Shown piece by piece: positions 35,801 through 46,619 of a stretch of DNA of 64,000 nt. Each line of letters starts with the position of its first letter. Position 1 is the first letter of the stretch. The DNA comes from Sphagnum compactum (lineage: Eukaryota > Bryophyta > Sphagnopsida > Sphagnales): the NCBI GenBank assembly GCA_965153455.1, contig OZ234504.1, forward strand, positions 682,001-746,000, read 5' to 3'. The notes under the pieces were generated by a model that had not been told where the DNA came from, did not search any database, and saw only the letters and a program-made list of their open reading frames with translations. Made by a program: the position numbers and the translations under genes.

Positions 35801-38540
35801 TATCATTTCATTAAATAAGATTGTACATTAGAATAAGTGTGGTTTAAAATAACCACAAATTTGATGATAAATTTTTTGAAATGTCTTTAAAATAATTTAG
35901 GAATTGTGTCCCACTATGCAATTTTATCAAAATGGAATAAAAATAATAATAACAATATTTGTCCACAAATCATTTCATTTTTTACCACAAATAAAATAAA
36001 ATATGTTCTACATAATGCCATAAACTTTTCGTATTATAAAACATTAGAAATTTGAGTTGAACTGAACTAGATTTGGGTTTAAGTTTTATATTGGAACAAC
36101 TAGAACCAATTTTTTACTTTTTTTTAAAAGACCTAAAACTAGGAATTCTTAGTGCCATTTATATGTGGAATTAGATGTTGTGCACTCTTATATCATAGTC
36201 TACAACCATCATTGTCAACACACATACAACACATAACACAAAAATGACTTAAATGGTACAACACATCGAAACTAAAATGATCTTCACCTACAACAATATA
36301 AGAATTCGAGCCTAGAAAACACAATGTAAATCACATAAATTGAATGTAAAAGAAATTTGCATAAAATACAAAAGACTTGTAGGAACAAATGAAATTTCAA
36401 GTCACATAAAATGATTTGAGATCACACAACTTAGCATTATCTTTCATACATTAAACATTTAAAACAGTGTTCATAGTAGAACTGGTTCCAAATATATTTA
36501 CCTTAGTTTACTATAATGACGAGGCTTCAAACATGTGACAAATAGAAAATTCTTAGCATAGAACTAAGTTTAATTTTCAAAATTAATTTTTTTCTTTCAA
36601 TAACCAAACCTATAATCAAAATTTTAATTCCATTTATGTGTCGAACCAAAAATGAGACAATTCTGATCTATTTTTTGAACCAAAAATAGAAGTTTTTATT
36701 AAAAATAAAAAATTACACAACTCTAGAAATTATCTAATTTTTTTGAATTTTTACACTTTTTAAAAATGTTTTATTGATTAGTAAAAATGTTTTAATTTTT
36801 TTGAAACTTTAGAATTGTTTTTGGTTGGTAGCAATAGTTTCAACTTAAATGATCCCTTATAGCAAAACTGTGAATTTAATAACAGGTACATTGACAAGTT
36901 TACTAGTTGGCATTGCTATTATGGAATCTTTTTCAATGGCATTGCAAGGTGGACAACATTGGGTTCTTCAAACAATAAAATCCCAAAATTTACTTAATGA
37001 AAGTAAAGATTTTAAAAGAATAGGTAGCTTTCATTCTCTTGAAGTTTGAGAAGAGGCCTCAATGTTTTTTTTTAACATTTAAAAAAATTTCAACAATGTA
37101 ATGATGTTCTACCAAATGTTTATTTAATTTGGATTTTTTGATGTTCTTGTTATTTTCATGATTTAATTAGGATCTACAATTGAAGTTTTGAAAAACTAAA
37201 AGAAACAAAGGATAATTATTTATAACAAATATTTATAGAACTCAAGCGTATTGATGTTTCAAAGTTGATGAGTATTTTTCATAACCTAATGAAGTAAATT
37301 CAGTAAAAATTTAATTGAACTTTAATGCTACAAAAAAATTATTTGAAATTTTTTTAATTCCATAACTTCACTTGATTTTTTTAGGTTTTGTAACATTTCT
37401 CCTATATGTTTGGTGACCTCAAATCCATTTGGTACATCGAATTTTTTCATTATTTTCATTCAAATTCCACTTTGACATTTCTAAGTGGTCTTACATGTTT
37501 TAAAACTTTTTCACCATGCCCAATGCCCATGTAGGGACAAATCTTCCAAGCACAACATCCATGGAAAAAACAACACCACATGAAAGCATCTTGGTCATCA
37601 ATTTCCAAAAATGTTTTGAGCTCCCATCTTTTGCATTAAAATGATTAACAAGGCTACCCTTTGCCACAATATTTAATTTATAAGTCATTTAAATCATTAA
37701 CACATTCATACACTTGCCATTTTCAAGTGCCCTTGTAGCATCAAAGAAATTTGTGACATCCAAAGTGACATGGTATAATGATAAACCTTCATGTTGCATT
37801 TTTCAAAATTGTTCTAATATGTTCCATGCTTTTGCACATATGGAATGTCCAAATGTGTTAAGATTTCAAACAACCACATCATGTGAAGATTCTACATTTG
37901 GAAATTGGCATACAATATTATGTCACAAAGGTTTTTTCACCCATAAAAATTGTTTGGATTTTATGAGAATGAGATTTGGTCATGTGGTTATTCAAGTAAT
38001 TTTTTATACGGAGGATTTGGATTAGATGACCAATTCTTTCAAGGTTCTAGAATGGAAGGGATCTAAGATTAAGTTTTACTTTTTGTTTTATAGTGAAACA
38101 ATTTTTGGTCCATAGATTTTGTTGGATTGACTTTGAACCCCATGGCTTGGTGCAATTATACAATGCATATATGGTACCAGAAGCTTATAACTTAATGTTT
38201 GCAATCAAAAAGTCTTGGGGGAACTGAAAGAATCTTGCTCACTTTACAATTTCTTAGGATGGTTGAAAATAAGCCTACAAAGTTTCTAGGGTTTTGTCTT
38301 CAGTTGGAATTTCCCATTGCAAGGAATACATTCTATTCTTAAAAATATTGTTGTCTATGTGATTACACTCTCCAAGTCAACTTGTTTCTTGAGGAACTTG
38401 AAGAAATTTCTCATATATATATATATATGTAGAAAGTGACCAAACCCATTAGTCCCAAAGTTTGACCAGAGTGAACCAGCACCCACCACCAACATACAAA
38501 ACCTAAGGACAAGAAACACTTTTTCATTGTAATCCAAACC
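32850..38540. other. AT-rich DNA, no recognised gene
   Basis: 5.7 kb with few ORFs above 60 codons. I inspected 36849-37049 (+) and 37714-38025 (+). The second has protein-like composition (several Cys and Phe, FFTHKNCLDFMRMRFGHV) but matches no family I know and has no clear extension. These could be eroded transposon pieces. An AT microsatellite lies at 38413-38429. Confidence 0.45.
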
Positions 38541-38554
38541 CATATCTAACCACA

Positions 38555-38860
38555 GTGGTTAACTATGTGCTAACCATCCACATGTATCTATGTACCTAGT
38601 AGCCACCGAGTGCCATATATGACACATCCATCACCCACCCGTGCACCATCCATTGGAAACCCCTTATGATACGGTTATGGATGAACTAAAAGTTAGTTCG
38701 ACCTTCATAACCTAGTATCTTGTAAACCCTAGTACCTTGGACTCCTCGCACACTACCTAGGTGAACTACCTATGCCTAGGTATTTAAGTAGTAGGTAAGC
38801 CACTTGGTGGCTATTAGGTTAGGTAAGTAGATGCATGTGGATGGTTGAGCTAACCATGGT
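38555..38860. mobile_element. Foldback element with ~53-bp inverted arms
   Basis: The left arm (38555-38607) carries GCTAACCATCCACATGTATC, then TACCTAGTAGCCACC. The right arm (38806-38858) carries GGTGGCTATTAGGTTAGGTA, then GATGCATGTGGATGGTTGAGC and TAACCA. The arms pair with few mismatches around a loop of about 200 bp. No ORF is inside, so it is a MITE/foldback-type repeat. Confidence 0.65.
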
Positions 38861-38861
38861 T

Positions 38862-38968
38862 ATGTTGGGTATTTGATTTTTTTTGAGAATCATGGTTATG
38901 AATCTCAATAATCACCCTGATAACTGCAGGGTATGTTCCTGTTTTTTTTTTATAACCGCCCAACACTG
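38862..38968. mobile_element. Short relative of the hAT-like element
   Basis: About 105 bp aligns with the right-hand third of the element at 23545-23884: GTATTTGATTTTTTTTGAGA, ATCATGGTTATGAATCT, then CGCCCAACACTGG. The left edge (TATGTTGGG) is a degenerate form of the terminus. It is a truncated or internally deleted family member. Confidence 0.55.
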
Positions 38969-39118
38969 GGTAGAGGATATAGGTGACCAATGTGAAACTC
39001 AGTTGTGGTTCATCCACAACTGAATCATAAAAGGGCTTCCAATGGATGATGAACTGATGATGGGTACCGGATGGATCACATAATTAGAGTTAACCATTGA
39101 CATTCTCTTTCTCTGCCC

Positions 39119-39512
39119 ACAGTGAACTAGCACCCACCAGTGCACCATGAGGGATGGATGGATGGATGATAAAATGGTCTGAAAACAGTTTTCTGTTGTG
39201 TTCCAGTTCATTAGCCAACCATGGTGGTTAGCTCAGTTGCTTTCTTTTTTACTACCTACCTACTAACAACCCACAAGCACAAGCAGGTTGTTATTAGGTA
39301 GGTAATAAAAAACAGCCCTTACATATGTATAAACCATCTACTACCGACCTAGTAGTTACCTCTTTTCCTACCTACGTATGTATGAGACCTATTTCCTACA
39401 GAATTGGTTACCAAGGTGAAACCAAATATTAACTCAGTTGAGGTTCATCCACAACTGAGTAATACCATGCATCCAGTGGATGATGCACTGATGGGTGCTG
39501 GTTCACTGTGGC
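39119..39512. repeat. Imperfect large palindrome
   Basis: CACAGTGAACTAGCACCCACCAGTGCACC-type sequence at 39119-39148 is mirrored by TGATGCACTGATGGGTGCTGGTTCACTGTGG at 39482-39512. A second pair (TACTACCTACCTACTAACAAC near 39250 and GTTGTTATTAGGTAGGTAAT near 39287) lies inside. A related half occurs at 38990-39075, and CAGAGTGAACCAGCACCCACC at 38467 suggests a dispersed family. A CT run sits at 39515-39538. Confidence 0.55.
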
Positions 39513-39539
39513 CAATCTCTCTCTCTCTCTCTCTCTCTC

Positions 39540-40835
39540 CTTATACAAGTTGTTGTGTAAATAGTACCTAGTCAATGGAAAGCTCTAAGTGTGAATACAG
39601 TTGAGCCACCTCAAGTCAAGACTCAAAGCCTTCAAAACCAATAAGTTAACAATTACCCCAAGAAAAACACAAAGGTGTCAGCATTCCCATCATATATTGA
39701 CTTTGTTGAAATTTTTGGGTCTCCATTTGATGAGGAGCAATCAGTCAAGAACACTTTCTTTTTAGGTTACCTTCTTACTTCACTTGTTGCTTGCCACTTG
39801 CTCTTCTCACATTCTTCTACAATATTCCAGATCTTGGAGGCCATAACTTGAGAGACTTGGCATAATGAGGACACCCTTGTGGAAAACATCCATACCTTAT
39901 CTTAATGAACACTTGAGCTTGGAAGGGAAGGGAAGGGAAGGGAAGGTGTGCTAATATACAATAGATTAGATTGTATCTTGTTGTTCTTCTTTTGAGAGCA
40001 TTTGGTGTCATGCTTATTACACATAGAGGAGTTGCCAATTCTCTCTCATGGCCGATGACACCCAAAACTACAAAAACCTAACTAACCCACCACCGTGACA
40101 AAAAAAACCAACTAACCCACCACCCATGACAAAAACACCCAATGCACCAATGTAGTTTATGGTGGAGAAACTTAGATGGTAACACGGACCATGTAATATA
40201 TATCTACATTAACTTAACTTGTTTGTTTTGTGGGTATGATTAAATGGGAACTTGTCTTTGATACCAAGAACTAATAATACTTAAGTCCCAAATGCACAAC
40301 AACACTCTGCACTTTGGAGACTAGTTCTTGATCCCGTGGTGAAGTCCGCCTTACAACTTGGTTTGTATAGAGGAATGCCCTGAGTTTTCTTGCCCTGGGC
40401 TTATTACCCTCTAAGGGTTTCTTAGGGCGGGTGAGGGACCAAAAAATACAAAGAAAAAATAAGTTGCAAATGCTTTACTAACAGAGGAAAAAGGGAAAAA
40501 CTCTCAAAAAAACTCTCAAGAGAGTGAGAGCAAAAGAGAGCCAAAAAAAAAAGAAGTATTAATTTTCAGCCAATAGAAAAATTTTATTTCATAAAAAATT
40601 TACATTTCATCAATTATTTACACAAATGCAGGAAGCAGCCCTGAAGTTAAGTTAGTGAGTAATGATAAATAAACAAAGACAAGCCATGGGCCATTACCCA
40701 AGATATTTAATTATTATTTTAATTATTTAATTAAAGTACTCACCAAGTGGCCAAAATACGTGGCATGAATTAAATAAAAGTGAAAGGAAAAGTCACAGCC
40801 AGCCCAAAAAGCCCAAGCCTTAAGTCCACGTCCTA
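39540..40835. other. Intergenic, AT-rich; GGGAA microsatellite
   Basis: No gene is recognised. A GGGAA run is at 39926-39945 and a duplicated ACTAACCCACCACC(GT/CAT)GACAAAAA is at 40080 and 40110. The region changes abruptly to GC-rich at about 40830. Confidence 0.45.
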
Positions 40836-40839
40836 AGCG

Positions 40840-41095
40840 GTTACGGCCTCGGAAACGGTGGCCGCCCTGCTACCCTACTTACTTTCAGGCCGCGGCCCCA
40901 CCGCCGGCCGTGGACCGAGGCCAATCGATCAGTCCCGGAACGCCGTGCGTCGTGCGCCCTCTCGTTTGCAAGATCTCTCGACATCCGTCCGTCCGCCTGC
41001 CTTTTCGTTCTCTTCCCCGCCGTCCGATCAGCTGCCACCCAAGATCTGTTTCCGGTGCAGTCGCCAACTAGTCAACAGCAAAGCCGATGACTACG
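40840..41095 (+). other. GC-rich exon-like block, identity unknown
   Basis: An open frame from ATG 40858 runs to a good donor (GACTACGTAAGA, at 41094). It encodes an Arg/Pro/Ser-rich peptide ending KICFRCSRQLVNSKADDY, which has a C-x2-C pair. The GC jump, the open frame and the donor suggest a first exon. The C-x2-C with an Asp-Tyr ending loosely recalls the first half of a plant FLZ zinc finger, but I found no following FCS..CR half. It may instead be a chitinase 5' leader exon or a captured fragment. A telo-box-like TTTAGGGTTTAGGGTTTTAG follows at 41118. Confidence 0.3.
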
Positions 41096-42226
41096 TAAGA
41101 TTCTTCAACAGATTCTCTTTAGGGTTTAGGGTTTTAGGTTTGCGGGGGGGGGGGTGTCTTCCTTCGTCAATGCACTTGATGAGGTAATTGCAAAGCAATT
41201 TTGGCAGTTTGCAGCGCAATCACATGAGTCAACGCCAGCTTCTTCATCTTCATCTTCTTCTTCATCAATCGCTACAAGGCGAGCAGCTGCATCTTCATTA
41301 ATGCATTTCTTGTCTTGTGTGTTCTTTTACATCTTTCTGCCTTTTTTTGCAGAAGCAGCAGCACTGTTCGCTTGAATGAATGCGCAACGTTCTGACACAA
41401 AGTTTGATCCATGGCCGCAATTCAAACCAATTGGGTCCGGAAAATATTATATTATCTTAGATATCTCCCTTTGATCCCATCTACAGTAATTCATGGCTAG
41501 GAAGCAATTGGTGGAAATCCATAGCTGCTGCTGCTGCTGCTTTTGAAGATGGCCTGCTGCAGCTTTGGTTTGTGATCACACCTCAGAAGCATTGCAGAGG
41601 ACTCAAGAGTCAGTTGGGTTCTTCCAGTAATGAGTCAACTCATCATCAAGCTCTGAGAGATCACGGGCGTTCTACGGAGTTGACAAATTACAAACTATTC
41701 CTACCTACCTGCCTGCCTGCATGCTCGATTCTTCTTCTCTAGAATCTTTTGGAATGATCATCTGCAAGGCGACAACTAGTCAAGCTGTGTGTCAGCTGGG
41801 ATTGTGGTAGAATTACTTAGAACTTGGCGGCCATGGCCCGCCTGCAATAGCATTGAAGAAGCATCGTAAGAAGTCGTCAGTCAGTCAGCAGCACCTTCGG
41901 AGCTTTGAAATCGGCAGTCTGTTGATCTCCTTCTCTTGGGAAACAGGGATTCCACCCCAATCATTAGCAGGTGGCTGCGTTCTTCGTCTTCCTTGTGCTG
42001 CCAGATCAATCAAGGACTTGCAGCTATATAACTAGTTGCTGCTGCTGCAATGAGCCAAGAGCAATATCAGAGGACTCGGATCAGTGAAAAAATAGTTTGA
42101 AGCAATCTTGTGTCTTGATATCTGATCATTGCAACGTCGCGGCGGTCTAAAATCATCTCGAGTCTCTGATCTCCAGCTGATCTTGACAAGCTTAGATTCA
42201 GCTCGAGAAAGTCGGGAATTTGCATC
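41096..42226. other. Region upstream of the chitinase
   Basis: No recognised protein. It holds a G run (41144-41153), TTC and GCT trinucleotide repeats (41240-41270, 41524-41540) and TGCC repeats (41710-41721). It likely contains the chitinase promoter and leader. Confidence 0.4.
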
Positions 42227-43838
42227 ATGGGCACAGCTACAGTGGTAGCTGTACTAGTCGCGGTGGTTTCTCTTCTCTTGTTACAGCTGCTGGAGCTGAG
42301 TGACACCACCGCTGTAGCTGCTTCCAGTGCAGGACCTCCTGGAGCTTCCACGCCTCCATCTGTGGGCGTCGCACCCACTTCTGGTAGCGGAGTGGGAGCC
42401 TTGGTGACACGCCAGTTGTTCGACGAGCTGTACCCCAACCGCAACAAGAGCTTCTACACTTACGACGCCTTCATTGCCGCTGCTAGAGCTTTCCCGACTT
42501 TCGGTACTCAGGGAAGTCACAAGACTCGGCTCAGAGAGATCGCTGCTTTCAGTGCTCATGTGCAACAAGAAACCGCAGGTACTGCTTCACCCAAATTCTG
42601 AACACAATCTTCTTCTTGCAGTACTAGAGTTGTACAAGAGTCCTTGCAGAATTACTCAAGAATATCTGTAGATCTTCAACCTATCCATCCAATGCTTGCA
42701 TACTTGCTTGTTGGAATTATGACTTTGCTTTTGGTTTGTTTTGTTTTCCTGATCTTCAGGTCTGTTCTACGTGGAGGAGATCGATCAATCCTCCAACTAC
42801 TGCGACAACACCAGCATCCAGTACCCTTGTGCTCCAGGCCAAAAGTACTTTGGCCGTGGCCCTCTTCAACTTTCATGGTAAGTTTTTCTAAAGAAGACAG
42901 ACTCCCTACACACATGTTGATGCTCCTGCTGCTGCTGCTGCTGCTCCTCCTCCTCCTTCGGTCCCTCCCTCTTTGCAAATTTCAACGCCATTGAAGAACT
43001 GAATCTAGCGATCCTGTTTGTTTCTGAAACTGAAATGGAAGGTGACAAGAGCAATCTTGAGTCTCAACTTCTTCCCCAAGTGCTTCGAATCTCGTACTTT
43101 TTTGTGTTTTTTTGTTTTGGTGTTTTGTAGAATGAGCCTTTGTCTTGAGAGATTGCTTCAATCTTTGTCTTGAACTTTGAGAATTGAGATTGCTTCTATC
43201 CTGTTCGGAGTTTTGACAATCAAGATTGCTTCAATCTTGTTTTGAGCTTTGTCAATGGAGATTGCTTCAATCTTGTTTGGAGCTTTGACAATTGGGATTG
43301 CTTTGATCTTGTTTGGAGCTTTGACATTGAGATTGGAGCTCCATGTCAGCTTGAGAGATTGCTGCAATCTTTCTCTAGAGCTTTGACAATCAAGATTGCT
43401 TCCATCTTGTTTAGAGAAATGAGATTAAAGTTCCAAGATGTCAGCTTGAGAGATTGCGACTTTCTTTGGTGTAGGAACTACAATTATGGTGCAGCAAGTG
43501 CTAAAGTGGGTGCAAACATCTTGGCTCAACCTTACCTTGTTTCACAAGATCCAATCCTTGCATTCAAGTCGTCGTTGTATTTTTGGACAAGTGGATCAGG
43601 CACCATTCCTTCAATCCATGAAGTGTTGATTGGCAAATGGAAACCGAGCAAAGCTGACCAAGAAGCTGGGAGGAAACCGGGATTTGGGGTGACCATTGAC
43701 ATCATCAATGGGGGACTTGAGTGTGGGAAAGTCACACCACAAGCACAAAACCGAGTAAAATATTTCAAACAGTTTTGTAAGCAGCTCAATGTTTCAACTG
43801 GTCCTAATCTTAGTTGTGCAACTATGCAACCCTTTTAA
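42227..43838 (+). CDS. Family GH19 endochitinase (3 exons)
   Basis: Exons 42227-42578, 42760-42877 and 43475-43838 join in phase to 277 residues. GH19 chitinases hydrolyse beta-1,4-linked GlcNAc in fungal walls and are secreted defence or wall-turnover proteins. A strong N-terminal signal peptide ([19 protein letters not shown]) is followed by a Ser/Pro/Gly-rich linker and no chitin-binding domain. The catalytic domain shows [34 protein letters not shown] and LFYVEEIDQ (the two catalytic Glu positions, normally HETG and YIEE), then [29 protein letters not shown], the substrate-loop INGGLECGK and a C-terminal [11 protein letters not shown]. The His before the first Glu of the common HETG motif is Gln here, and the usual Cys just before FYT is absent, so one conserved disulphide is probably missing. 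Confidence 0.92.
43140..43400. repeat. Minisatellite in chitinase intron 2, unit ~36 bp
   Basis: Six to seven imperfect copies of a unit like GAGATTGCTTCAATCTTGTT plus TGGAGCTTTGACAATT fill much of the intron. Diverged copies also border exon 3 (GAGAGATTGC at 43449). The array produces an artificial minus-strand ORF with a repeated KIEAI motif. Confidence 0.8.
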
Positions 43839-45165
43839 GTCCTCATTTTCCATGTGTACTTACGTATAGGAAAACATGTTCCTAAGGTCCACAATAATGT
43901 CTGAAGCTCTTTTTGTTGGGGCTGTCAATTCTTAAGGTTTAGGAAAGTACTTGTTTTTGGAGAGTTTTTAAACCATGTGCATCGCAAATTGCATCGATTT
44001 TTTTATTAAAAACTCCCAATTAATTTAGGTACTCCTCCACTAATTCCTTATTTAAGTGGAGGAGCCATTTCACAATTCACAGAGGTGAAATGCTGTTCAC
44101 CCCGCTCTCTTCCTTCCTTCCTTCCTTCCTTCCATTGGCGCAAATGTAACAACAAACATTTGAAGAAGTATGTTGAATTGTTCAAATCACTTGATGTTGG
44201 GAACATTAGGTTCAAATTGAACAAGTTCTGGGTGTAAAAATCTTCAAGCTTTATGTAATTGACTCATGCTGAGGTTATCCCTTATGTGTTTGGGTATATT
44301 TGTGGTGGGCATAAAAGAATTGAGGACACTTGAACAAGAGAACACCTTGCCATTACTTTGGATAAAATCCAGCATTCATTTTAGAGTAAATTGAAGAAAT
44401 CCTAAGCTTGATTAAGTGAATACTTTGCCATTACTTCTGGAAGTATCAAATTGAAGAAATCCAAAGCTTGTTTTGGGTGGAGAATTTATTTTGAAACATG
44501 GGTTGTGGGGAGAGTGATACCTCGACACTAGCTAACATTCTCTGGTTTGAGGTTAGGCTGCTATACGAGCTTTACCCATTGTGGGAAACAACCCTTCCAT
44601 GAATTTATGTCCTTATTACAACATGTCATTAGCAAAAAGACTACTGCTCTTGGTGTGTACTTTTTGAGCATTTCAAGTTCACACCAGGCTACAGATGTTC
44701 AGCTTGTTTTTGTTGGGCTCTGCCTACACAGGGACAGGGACTATGGCATTGGATCCAACTTTTGGAAGTCTTACCTTATTAGAACTGGTTTCACGAGAGG
44801 TGAACTGCCCACACAGGGACAGGGACTATGGCATTGGATCCAACTTTTGGAAGTCTTACCTTATTAGAACTGGTTTCACGAGAGGTGAACTGGTTTCACG
44901 AGAGGTGAACTGGTTTCTTTGGTGAAAGTGTTTAGACTATTTAGATTGGGAAGGGATTCAGAGTGTGGACACAGTAGTAGTTAGATGTATTATAACATCT
45001 TATCTATTGGCAGGGCCAACGTGTTTGTGATGCCTTGTTTCTTCTCTCTGAAGAACTGTGGAGCATGTAGCTGTCTACAGCATGTCACAAAGTACTAGTG
45101 GCCAGCTGCCAGAACTTCGGTCATAGCAATTATTTGGTCACAAATGGAACGAGGGGTATGTCACA
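43839..45165. other. Chitinase 3' region and intergenic DNA
   Basis: No gene is recognised. Chitinase 3' UTR sequence is followed by TTCC repeats (44111-44132) and two copies of a phrase TTACTT(T/C)(G/T)G..AAATTGAAGAAATCC(T/A)AAGCTTG (near 44355 and 44430). Confidence 0.45.
44726..44915. repeat. 85-bp tandem duplication with nested 20-bp repeat
   Basis: ACACAGGGACAGGGACTATG through CACGAGAGGTGAACTGCCC occurs twice, at 44726 and 44811, with essentially no mismatch. The second copy ends in a 20-bp unit (AACTGGTTTCACGAGAGGTG) that is itself repeated. Near-perfect identity points to a recent duplication. Confidence 0.85.
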
Positions 45166-45169
45166 CTGT

Positions 45170-45480
45170 GGCCTTGCCATTTATGTACGTTCAAAAGTAT
45201 CTTAAGGCAAAAGAAGAATGATGAAAACTCAAATATTCCACCATGCAAAAATATAATCTTCAAAAAAATCCTCTGAAAGAAACCAAAATCCTTCCAAGAT
45301 ATTAGAACTCTATAATAACTACTCTCAAGTTTCAACACAAGCCAAAATATTATCTTTCAAAAATCCTCATATAAAAATAGACCTATTATTATTAGCTAGT
45401 ATGGGACAAAATCCCTTAAGCTACTATACTCTATAATGAATCTAAACACAATATCATTCCTCGGCTTGGTAGGCAAGGCC
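45170..45480 (-). mobile_element. Short TIR element, deleted inverted relative of the 53.9-kb copy
   Basis: 311 bp bounded by GGCCTTGCC and GGCAAGGCC. Its left and right parts are reverse complements of the two ends of the element at 53897-55049: for example AAAAATAGACCTATTATTAT and TTTCAACACAAGCCAAAATA here against ATAATAATAGGTCTATTTTT and TATTTTGGCTTGTGTTGAAA there. The middle ~850 bp is missing. It has no ORF. Confidence 0.7.
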
Positions 45481-46175
45481 AACAGATCAAACATATCTAC
45501 TGCATAGGTTTTGCTTAAATAGATTTATTTTGCGGCGTGTCGTTGTGTAAGTACCAATGTCAGGCGGGTACCAGCTCTGGCTGATAAGAGGTTTCAGTTA
45601 GTAAGAACTGAACCAAAACCCTAACCAGAACAGGGTCCGAAATTTTCAGAACCAAAACAGCAACCGAAACCTGATTTTATTTTTTTCTTCAAAGAATTAG
45701 ACCCAGAATCAGGTTTTTCCGGTTCTATTTAGGCACTGTGGAACCAAAACCAAGATTTTTGAAAATGAATAAATAATTGAAATAAAAGACTAAAATGAGA
45801 GTTAATCGACAGTTAACCACCAGTTCCAGTCTGGGTTAATAAAAACTGGACCAAAACCAGGTCTAATTTTCAGTCCTGAAACCAGAACCAGAACCAGAAC
45901 TTGTGTTTTTTAAGGGAACTGGATTCCTGATTCCATTGATGAGTGCAACCAGATCTGTTTAATAACCGCGGGTTCCAATTTTATAAAATATTTCCAAATT
46001 AAAGGATCACCAATTCCGGTGAGAACCAAGAGTTTTCATGAAAGAACCAGAAAAAGGACCCGAGGTTATATAGGTCGTTATTTGAATTTTTTTAATTTTT
46101 TTTTGAGAACCATGGTTATACAACAAAACCAGTTCTTTGGGTGTTTTTTTTTTCCGAACTACTCTGGTTATGAAC

Positions 46176-46617
46176 CAGTGTTGGGTGCTTCTTTGATTTA
46201 GAGGTCAGACCGGGTATACATACCATATAACCGGAGGAGGTCAAAATTTGATAGATCCACCCCGCAAGCTCCAGCCCAAGAAATATAAAAGTCAAAGAAC
46301 TGGCAAAGAACTGGCAGAGAACCGATGGTTCTTAAGTCAAAGAACTGGCAAAGAACCAGTGGTTCTTTCATCAAACCGCTGGTTCTTTGAAATATCCGAA
46401 GCCGATTGGTGATTGTTCTTTGATTCCGATTCTCCCCCCTCCCCCCCCCCCCCCAATACCCGGAACTGGCAGATTCTTTGGTTCCGATTTTTCAAATACC
46501 TGGAGCCTGTGGTTCTTTGAAAAAATGAAAGAACCGCCCATCACGGTTATGAACCCCGAAACACCACCGCCTTGATGATGACTGCCATGCATGGTCTGTT
46601 GCTGCTGCCCAACACTG
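46176..46617. mobile_element. hAT-like MITE, second copy with TG-repeat-free core
   Basis: 442 bp bounded by CAGTGTTGGG and CCCAACACTG, perfect 10-bp inverted termini identical to those of the family at 23545. The interior is built of AAGAACTGGCAAAGAACCAGTGGTTCTTT-like inverted words plus a C run (46435-46454). Flanks TTATGAAC/GTAAGTAC match 5/8, so the target duplication is weak. The TTTTTTTTGAGAACCATGGT family word lies just outside, at 46092. Confidence 0.55.
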
Positions 46618-46619
46618 GT

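Noticed and set aside
43158-43367. Repeat peptide with KIEAI motifs on the minus strand
   Set aside because: It is a translation of the intron 2 minisatellite.
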